Assembly (NCBI RefSeq): GCF_014207535.1
Contig: NZ_JACHGK010000014.1
Span: forward strand, 32,754 to 96,753
Source of the DNA: Bacillus benzoevorans
Lineage (GTDB): Bacteria > Bacillota > Bacilli > Bacillales > Cytobacillaceae
Length of the DNA: 64,000 nucleotides
Direction of reading: 5' to 3'
Shown in pieces: positions 58,905 through 64,000 of this stretch. The notes beneath the pieces were generated by a model. That model was not told where the DNA came from. It was given only the letters and a program-made list of their open reading frames with translations, and made no database searches. Each line of letters opens with the position of its first letter. The first letter of the stretch is position 1. A program made the position numbers and the translations under genes.

Positions 58905-59627
58905 ATGGGAACCATACAGGAAAACACAAGAAAATGGAAAAACATCACCCGCCTTTTATTACTCGTTACTTTACTCTTATCAATTCTGTTTATCATCATT
59001 AGAATCGCCCAAGCACCAACAAAACCACCGGATACAGGCCAGTTTATAAAAGTGAAAAGCGATTATGTGTTAACCCTGCTGCAATGTTGCTTAGGCATTG
59101 TGGTGATGAGGATTCCAGCTTTTATCGAGAGGAAAAAAGCGATCGATATCCCGGATATGATGGAAATCATCTATTTCTTATTCCTGTTTTGCGCCATCTA
59201 TTTAGGAGAGGTTCATAATTTTTACTATCTAGTTCCTTATTGGGATAACATTCTCCATGCCTTCAGTGGGGCAATGTTAGGGGCAATGGGGATTATTTCG
59301 GTGACCCTATTGAATGATGAGAAGCATTTGAATGTGAAATTGAGCCCGTTTTTCATTGTCTTTTTTGGCTTCTGCTTTGCGCTTACCGCAGGTACGATTT
59401 GGGAGATTTATGAGTTTTTAGCGGATGGAATCCTGTCATTAAATATGCAAAAATTTATTCTCGCTAACGGCTCTATACTAGTCGGTCGGGAAGCATTGTC
59501 GGATACCATGATGGATTTAATTGTAGATGCCTTGAGTGCATTATTGGTTTCTGTTATTGGCTACTTTAATCTGAAAAAGCAAAAACGGCACGAATTTCAG
59601 GACAAAAAACGGATCATCCGAGTCTAA
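58905..59627 (+). CDS. Predicted membrane protein (YjdF/DUF2238-like)
   Basis: A 240-residue protein with about five or six hydrophobic helices. LVPYWDNILHAFSGAMLGAMGIISV and FFGFCFALTAGTIWEIYEFLADGIL resemble the YjdF/DUF2238 family of unknown function, where WD-LLH-SG and WEIYEW-type motifs recur. A late IVDALSALLVSVIGYF helix and a basic tail follow. The start at 58905 has AAGGAGAGGAAG. It stands alone, 102 bp before the MFS gene on the same strand. Confidence 0.65.
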   Translation: MGTIQENTRKWKNITRLLLLVTLLLSILFIIIRIAQAPTKPPDTGQFIKVKSDYVLTLLQCCLGIVVMRIPAFIERKKAIDIPDMMEIIYFLFLFCAIYLGEVHNFYYLVPYWDNILHAFSGAMLGAMGIISVTLLNDEKHLNVKLSPFFIVFFGFCFALTAGTIWEIYEFLADGILSLNMQKFILANGSILVGREALSDTMMDLIVDALSALLVSVIGYFNLKKQKRHEFQDKKRIIRV

Positions 59628-59729
59628 CTGCGAAATTATTTATCTATCATTCCAACAAATGAAGTAGTGTACCATATAGCAAAAATGAGATAGGATAAAA
59701 CTAAAATCATTTGAATTGGGGGTGGAACA

Positions 59730-60917
59730 TTGAATAGACGTCCCTATCTATTTTTGCTTGGAGGGATTTTTTCCTTAATGATCGCGATGGGAATTGGCAG
59801 ATTTGCTTATACACCCATTCTGCCGCTCATGCAGCATGCTCTTTCGTTTACTGATGCAGCAGCGGGGTACCTCGCTTCGAGCAATTACGCAGGATATTTA
59901 GCCGGGGCGGTTTTAGCAGGAGTGCTTCCTTTGAAAAAACATAAAACCTTTTATTTAAGGCTGAGTCTCATAGTAAGCATTTGTACTACCTTTAGTATGG
60001 GGCTGTCTCATGCTTACAATCTGATGCTGGGCCTGCGTTTTATCTCAGGAGCAGCAAGCGCGTTCATCTTTGTTTTAGCTTCAAGTATTGTTTTAGATAA
60101 ACTTGTCGCGGCAGGTAAAACCAGTTGGTCAGGGCTGCTTTATTCGGGGGTTGGGTGTGGCATCTTCTTTTCAACGCTCTTCATCCCGGGCTTAAACCAT
60201 TTATTTGCCTGGGAAGGTGTATGGATGGGACTAGCCATTGTAAGCATCATTCTAGCAATCTTTGTCTGGCTGTGGCTCAAAGATTCCCCACACTTGGGCA
60301 GCCATACGGATGAACAAGCTGCTGTCAAACAAGTACCTCCCCCTAAATGGCTTCCCTGGTTAATTGCCGCCTATGGACTAGAGGGTTTAGGATACATTGT
60401 CACCGGAACCTTTATCGTCTCCATTGCCGAGAAGACCGCAGCCTTTAGCAGTGATCCTTCCTTCGTTTGGATCGTTGTTGGATTAGGAGCGATTCCATCC
60501 TGTATCCTCTGGTCAACGCTCGCCAACCGCTGGGGATTTGTCAAATCATTAGTATTTTCCATGGTACTGCAATCGCTTGGCATCATCCTGCCTGTCTTTT
60601 GGTTATCCCAGATGAGTCTAATGATAAGTGCTTTATTGTTTGGAGCCACGTTTATGGGCATCACGACAATCGCCACTACATTGGCACGGCAAATGAGTCC
60701 GGCAAACAGCAGCCGCATCATTGCTTATATGACCGCTATTTATGCTGCCGGGCAAATGATTGGGCCAACCATAGCTGGAATCCTATCCTCTTATACTCAA
60801 AGCTATAATCCCGCTTTGATAGGAGCAGCTTGTGCGGTATTCATTGGGGCCGTGCTGCTTCTAAGCGGTATTCGCCTTGAGCGCATGAAAAACATCGAAA
60901 CCATGACTGCTAAATAA
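59730..60917 (+). CDS. YbfB/YjiJ-family MFS transporter
   Basis: A 395-residue membrane protein with 12 helices. The opening LFLLGGIFSLMIAMGIGRFAYTPILPLMQ (about 8-36) and SNYAGYLAGAVLAG are diagnostic of the YbfB/YjiJ group. LLYSGVGCGIF and AYGLEGLGYIVTGTF continue the match. Substrates of this family are unknown. A TTG start with GGGGGTGG is used. It may be cotranscribed with the preceding membrane protein, as no terminator lies between them. Confidence 0.85.
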   Translation: MNRRPYLFLLGGIFSLMIAMGIGRFAYTPILPLMQHALSFTDAAAGYLASSNYAGYLAGAVLAGVLPLKKHKTFYLRLSLIVSICTTFSMGLSHAYNLMLGLRFISGAASAFIFVLASSIVLDKLVAAGKTSWSGLLYSGVGCGIFFSTLFIPGLNHLFAWEGVWMGLAIVSIILAIFVWLWLKDSPHLGSHTDEQAAVKQVPPPKWLPWLIAAYGLEGLGYIVTGTFIVSIAEKTAAFSSDPSFVWIVVGLGAIPSCILWSTLANRWGFVKSLVFSMVLQSLGIILPVFWLSQMSLMISALLFGATFMGITTIATTLARQMSPANSSRIIAYMTAIYAAGQMIGPTIAGILSSYTQSYNPALIGAACAVFIGAVLLLSGIRLERMKNIETMTAK

Positions 60918-60930
60918 ATCTTTTTAAAAA

Positions 60931-60967
60931 CAAAAAAGGAGAGCCAATCACTTATGATGACTCTCCT
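60931..60967 (-). terminator. Terminator between convergent genes
   Basis: AGGAGAG and CTCTCCT arms with a loop of about 17 nt. On the minus strand followed by TTTTTTG, serving the gene at 60985. Confidence 0.65.
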
Positions 60968-60984
60968 GAATATGGTTAATGAAA

Positions 60985-61476
60985 TCAATTCTGCTGACTC
61001 CCATACAATTCCTGATAGGCGATAATCTTTAACGCTGTCATTTCATCCTGAGAAAACTCGTTTGATACTTCCGCGATTATTTCCTCTTTTGAAGCCGTAC
61101 CAGCTTGGACTCGATCATACATATCATATAATTTTGGCATTCCAATGCGGTCGACGACTTCTTCAATCGCCTCTTCTTTTGTGTCAAATGGCAGATTATC
61201 CATCTCAGGGACCTTTGCATTGTTATCTCCCGCAGCAGATTGCCCGCTTTGATTAGCGAACATTTGTTGAAATTCAGGAGTCGTTTCGACTTCTTTGATC
61301 AATTTCTCCAGTTCAGGGTCATTTTTGACCATCTCCCTCACTTCATCCATTTTACCGGAGGACTCTAATTCTTTAGAAACCTTCTCAATGGCAAAATTTA
61401 AGCCAAATTGGTAAATTCCAAAACCAAGCACGATTAAAAGAACGATAGGAACGACAATCCATTTTACAAATTTCAT
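60985..61476 (-). CDS. Membrane-anchored protein of unknown function
   Basis: A 163-residue protein with an N-terminal TM helix (about 5-24, VVPIVLLIVLGFGIYQFGL) and an acidic, helical outer domain. A Gly/Gln/Ser-rich linker near residues 76-85 separates two helical parts, the second with FDTKEEAIEEVVDRIGMPKLYDMYDRVQAGTASKEEI. I do not recognise a functional family. GGGGGGG precedes the ATG. It is monocistronic between two convergent or divergent neighbours. Confidence 0.7.
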   Translation of the reverse strand: MKFVKWIVVPIVLLIVLGFGIYQFGLNFAIEKVSKELESSGKMDEVREMVKNDPELEKLIKEVETTPEFQQMFANQSGQSAAGDNNAKVPEMDNLPFDTKEEAIEEVVDRIGMPKLYDMYDRVQAGTASKEEIIAEVSNEFSQDEMTALKIIAYQELYGSQQN

Positions 61477-61708
61477 TTTTCCCCCCCGTAATCTGAAAAA
61501 GAATCATAGTTCTCATTTTAGCAGAAGTTAGGATAATAATTACTTTATCCAGCAATAAAACTTAAACATTGTTTGAGCGATTCTTACGCTTTTAATTGAA
61601 TAAGTTATTACAAAATATCATCGTACTGTATAGGAAATCTCATTTTTTAGCTGTGTTATAATAATTATGAGTTTAATATATAAACAAACTTGATTGGAGG
61701 TAATACTA

Positions 61709-61885
61709 GTGCAAGCAATGACTTTATTCCCTATTTTGCTTATGATTATTATTTATCTTGTTGTTCTTGGATTTGTAATTTGGTTTGCGGTTAGCCTCAT
61801 TAAAGCGCAAAAGGAAAGAAATACGATACTTAAAGAGATTTCACATAAACTCGATGGGATAGAGATTAGAAAAAAGGAAGAGTGA
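61709..61885 (+). CDS. Small single-span membrane protein
   Basis: A 58-residue protein. One hydrophobic helix (PILLMIIIYLVVLGFVIWFAVSLI) precedes a charged amphipathic tail, KAQKERNTILKEISHKLDGIE. The GTG start is 8 nt after TTGGAGG; an ATG three codons later is the alternative. Small proteins of this type are common in Bacillaceae without known role. A terminator (AAGGAAGAG/CTCTTCCTTTTTT, 61874-61902) overlaps the end of the gene. Confidence 0.65.
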   Translation: MQAMTLFPILLMIIIYLVVLGFVIWFAVSLIKAQKERNTILKEISHKLDGIEIRKKEE

Positions 61886-61963
61886 TTTACTCTTCCTTTT
61901 TTCTACTGAGCAATACGTATCTAAAAATTAGCGCTTATCCTTGTATCGTTATGTAGTTATCAA

Positions 61964-62671
61964 TCACTCTATAATCCATTGGATATGTTGAGCATTTATG
62001 AATTTGGTCGATTTCATGGTCGATAAATCCATTATATATGTCTCCCCAACAGAGTTTTTAAAAACGCCTGTTAATAGGGTTCCAAAAGGTGTAAGGTGTT
62101 CCATTGAATGATATACGAAATATTTTCCATCTGGTGAAAAACCAATTGGATGATATCCAGTAAATTTTTCATCATATATTCCATAGAATTTCTTGATTAT
62201 ATTTTCATTTCCCTTTTCCTTCAGATAAAGCGATCCTTGCTTTGAAAAAATAGTACGATGATTAAATTGATTTTGTATATAATTTGTATCTATTTCCATA
62301 ACATCTTCCTCAAGCAAAATCGGTCTTTCTCCTTCTTTTATCGAAAACAAACTCCAAGAACCGTTATTCATCGCGATAAAATAAATAGTTTGACTTGCTT
62401 TATCATAATAAAAGTCTGTTAAATTATCATTATAATCCCCGGAACTGTCTTTTCCTTTCCCCTTGTGGCTATATAGTAAGGTCTTATTTTGCAGGGTGGC
62501 ATCTGATTTAAATAGAGTGAGTGCCCCATCCACTCTTTCAGTATAATAAATCGTTCCTTTTAACTCTGATAATAGTTCTGCATGAATATGGTTTCTCAAA
62601 TACTGAAAAACATTAAAGGATATAGCAATTATTATTAATAGTAGAATTCCTCTGTTCAATTTTTTCCTCAT
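61964..62671 (-). CDS. Exported or membrane-anchored protein, beta-propeller-like
   Basis: A 235-residue protein with an N-terminal hydrophobic helix (about 9-25) that may be an anchor or uncleaved signal. The outer part has short repeats such as YDKASQTIYFIAMNNGSWSLFSI and FSPDGKYFVYHSMEHLT, reminiscent of TolB/DUF5050-type propeller blades. No catalytic residues are evident and no family is certain. It follows the 133-residue protein gene by 68 bp on the same strand, so the two form a probable pair. Confidence 0.6.
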   Translation of the reverse strand: MRKKLNRGILLLIIIAISFNVFQYLRNHIHAELLSELKGTIYYTERVDGALTLFKSDATLQNKTLLYSHKGKGKDSSGDYNDNLTDFYYDKASQTIYFIAMNNGSWSLFSIKEGERPILLEEDVMEIDTNYIQNQFNHRTIFSKQGSLYLKEKGNENIIKKFYGIYDEKFTGYHPIGFSPDGKYFVYHSMEHLTPFGTLLTGVFKNSVGETYIMDLSTMKSTKFINAQHIQWIIE

Positions 62672-62739
62672 GGACTCACCAATCCTTTTATTTGGAAAAA
62701 TGCCAGTTTGTTAAATATAATGACTGCCATTACAAAAAA

Positions 62740-63141
62740 TCAGTTTTCACCTTTAATAGGTAATATTGGTCTTTCATCATGATATCTTGAATAAGTCCAG
62801 CCTCCATTTGAGACACCTGTACAAGCCTCATCCATACAAGTAAAAATGTATGATTGCTTATCAGTTTCAACAGAAATCTCATAGTGGAAAACAGATGAGG
62901 GGTCAGCAACATTGAATCGACTGACACCTTGTTTAATGGCATAAACCGTTTCTTTTGAGGAAATTTCTTTAAACTGTTCAGTTTCTATTACCATTTTTGT
63001 CATTTCTGCTAAAATTTCTTGGTCATCTAAATTGGGCGTATAGGTGCTTTTAATATAATTGGTAATCAAAAAATAGAGATTTAATAGCAAACTGATGCAA
63101 ACCAGAATAACTAGCAGCTTTGATTTTTTCAACTTTAGCAT
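62740..63141 (-). CDS. Small exported or anchored protein of unknown function
   Basis: A 133-residue protein. A basic start KLKKSKLLVI and a hydrophobic stretch to about residue 28 form a signal anchor. The outer part has FHYEISVETDKQSYIFTCMDEACTGVSNGGWTYSRY with two cysteines. No family is recognised. GGAGG precedes the ATG with a rather long spacing. It is the first gene of a two-gene unit. Confidence 0.6.
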   Translation of the reverse strand: MLKLKKSKLLVILVCISLLLNLYFLITNYIKSTYTPNLDDQEILAEMTKMVIETEQFKEISSKETVYAIKQGVSRFNVADPSSVFHYEISVETDKQSYIFTCMDEACTGVSNGGWTYSRYHDERPILPIKGEN

Positions 63142-63354
63142 TTATGATGGGTCCTCCTATCAGGTATAATCTTCAATTCATTTACATAGTGTAATTTTAC
63201 ACTTTCGCTAGAATATTGTAAATTATTTCCTGATAGGCTATTCTGCCCTTTTTTATAAGGGTAATATTTTGCAAATCATTTTATCTTTCGCTGTTAGATC
63301 CGTCCCTGTGCTTCTGCTGGACAATGCTAACCATCAACTAGGTTTTCTCGACCT

Positions 63355-63842
63355 TTGGGGCGCTATCAACGCCTTTTAGTGACCGTCAGCTCTTTTTTCC
63401 CGACCTCACGGGCGCTATCAACGTCTTTTAGTGACCGTCAGCTCTTTTTTCCCTACCTTACGGGCGCTATCAACGCCTTATAGTGACCGTCAGCTCTTTT
63501 TTCCCTACCTCACGGGCGCTATCAACGCCTTTTAGTGACCGTCAGCTCTTTTTTCCAGGCCTCACGGGCGCTATCAACGTCTTATAGTGACCGTCAGCTC
63601 TTTTTTCCAGGCCTCACGGGCGCTATCAACGCCTTTTAGTGACCGTCAGCTCTTTTTCCCTACCTTACGGGCGCTATCAACGCTTTATAGTGACCGTCAG
63701 CTCTTTTTTCCAGGCCTCACGGGCGCTATCAACGTCTTATAGTGACCGTCAGCTCTTTTTTCCCTACCTCACGGGCGCTATCAACGTCTTATAGTGACCA
63801 TACGCCGTATTTCTCCTGCCTTACGGGCACTATTAACTCTCA
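63355..63842. repeat. Tandem array of a 52-bp non-coding unit, about nine and a half copies
   Basis: The segment CGCTATCAAC starts at 63361, 63413, 63465, 63517, 63569, 63621, 63672, 63724 and 63776, with a degenerate copy at 63828. The period is 52 bp except once 51. Each unit also holds TAGTGACCGTCAGCTC and a T-run. Copies vary mainly in the GTCTTATA/GCCTTTTA and CCCTACC/CCAGGCC segments. A period of 52 is not a multiple of three, so it is not coding. It lies about 65 bp after the rRNA operon terminator. Confidence 0.93.
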
Positions 63843-63873
63843 TGAACCTGCCTTTTTTACAAACCAAAACACA

Positions 63874-63903
63874 AAAAAGAGCACCCACTCAGGGTACTCT
63901 TTG
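63874..63903 (-). terminator. rRNA operon terminator
   Basis: On the minus strand AAAGAGTACCC-TGA-GTGGGTGCTCTTTTTT, directly after the 5S rRNA 3' end. Confidence 0.85.
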
Positions 63904-63907
63904 ATTT

Positions 63908-64000
<93 letters not shown>

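Noticed and set aside
63355..63842. CRISPR-like regularity of the repeats
   Set aside because: The whole 52-bp unit repeats. There are no unique spacers, and no cas genes are nearby.

Overview
The window looks like chromosomal DNA of a low-GC Gram-positive endospore-former, most likely Bacillaceae (Bacillus sensu lato). The support is AGGAGG-type ribosome sites with frequent TTG and GTG starts, a CodY homologue, a YerO/SwrC-like pair, a BceRSAB-like module, a T-box leader, a ZTP riboswitch and a Bacillus-type 5S rRNA. The genus is inference. Most genes lie on the minus strand, in the same direction as the rRNA operon whose 3' end closes the window.

Layout. (1) 1-10819: a catabolic or respiratory block on the minus strand. 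It encodes a class III CoA-transferase, an enoyl-CoA hydratase, a GntP-type permease, a CaiA-like acyl-CoA dehydrogenase and FixA, FixB and FixC (FixC cut by the window edge). A divergent sigma-54 activator follows. Two excellent -24/-12 promoters, each with a pair of matching 16-bp dyads 130-250 bp upstream, tie the block to that activator. The substrate is unknown. The logic is to load an organic acid onto CoA, interconvert enoyl-, hydroxy- and saturated acyl-CoA, and exchange electrons with the quinone pool through FixABC. (2) 11061-23390: an aromatic-acid-type MFS transporter, an orphan chemoreceptor-like sensor half, TetR plus RND pump, NimA-like and Lrp-like proteins, an MBL-fold hydrolase, a truncated Doc, a PepSY protein, a YczE-like protein with a GNAT remnant, and a YceI-like protein. 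(3) 23390-34153: a 3-hydroxybutyrate-dehydrogenase-like SDR, then a signalling locus with CheR, a hybrid kinase, REC-GGDEF-EAL-LuxR, PAS-GGDEF-EAL-PilZ and a CodY homologue. (4) 34446-41205: Sco1, an S-layer-anchored phosphodiester glycosidase, a HAD phosphatase, a GT51 transglycosylase and aspartase. (5) 41431-49163: a Bce-like module, a leucine-type T-box in front of a methyltransferase, a YciI protein, and a stand-alone AICAR transformylase behind a ZTP riboswitch. (6) 49389-58576: GalU, an MFS transporter, then a meta-cleavage aromatic cluster (flavin hydroxylase, dedicated FAD-synthetase-like protein, LigB dioxygenase, C-C hydrolase). Upstream of it is a regulator joining a XylR-type aromatic sensor to a PucR-type DNA-binding end. 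(7) 58905-64000: membrane proteins, an MFS transporter, two small secreted or anchored proteins, a 52-bp tandem repeat array and the end of a 5S rRNA gene.

Two dispersed repeat families stand out. One is a REP-like palindrome found mostly at gene 3' ends, where it often forms the stop codon and in two genes encodes the last residues of the protein. The other is a 122-bp element with three consecutive palindromes, present twice.

All calls come from reading the sequence. No database search was run, so family names rest on remembered motifs and similarities.
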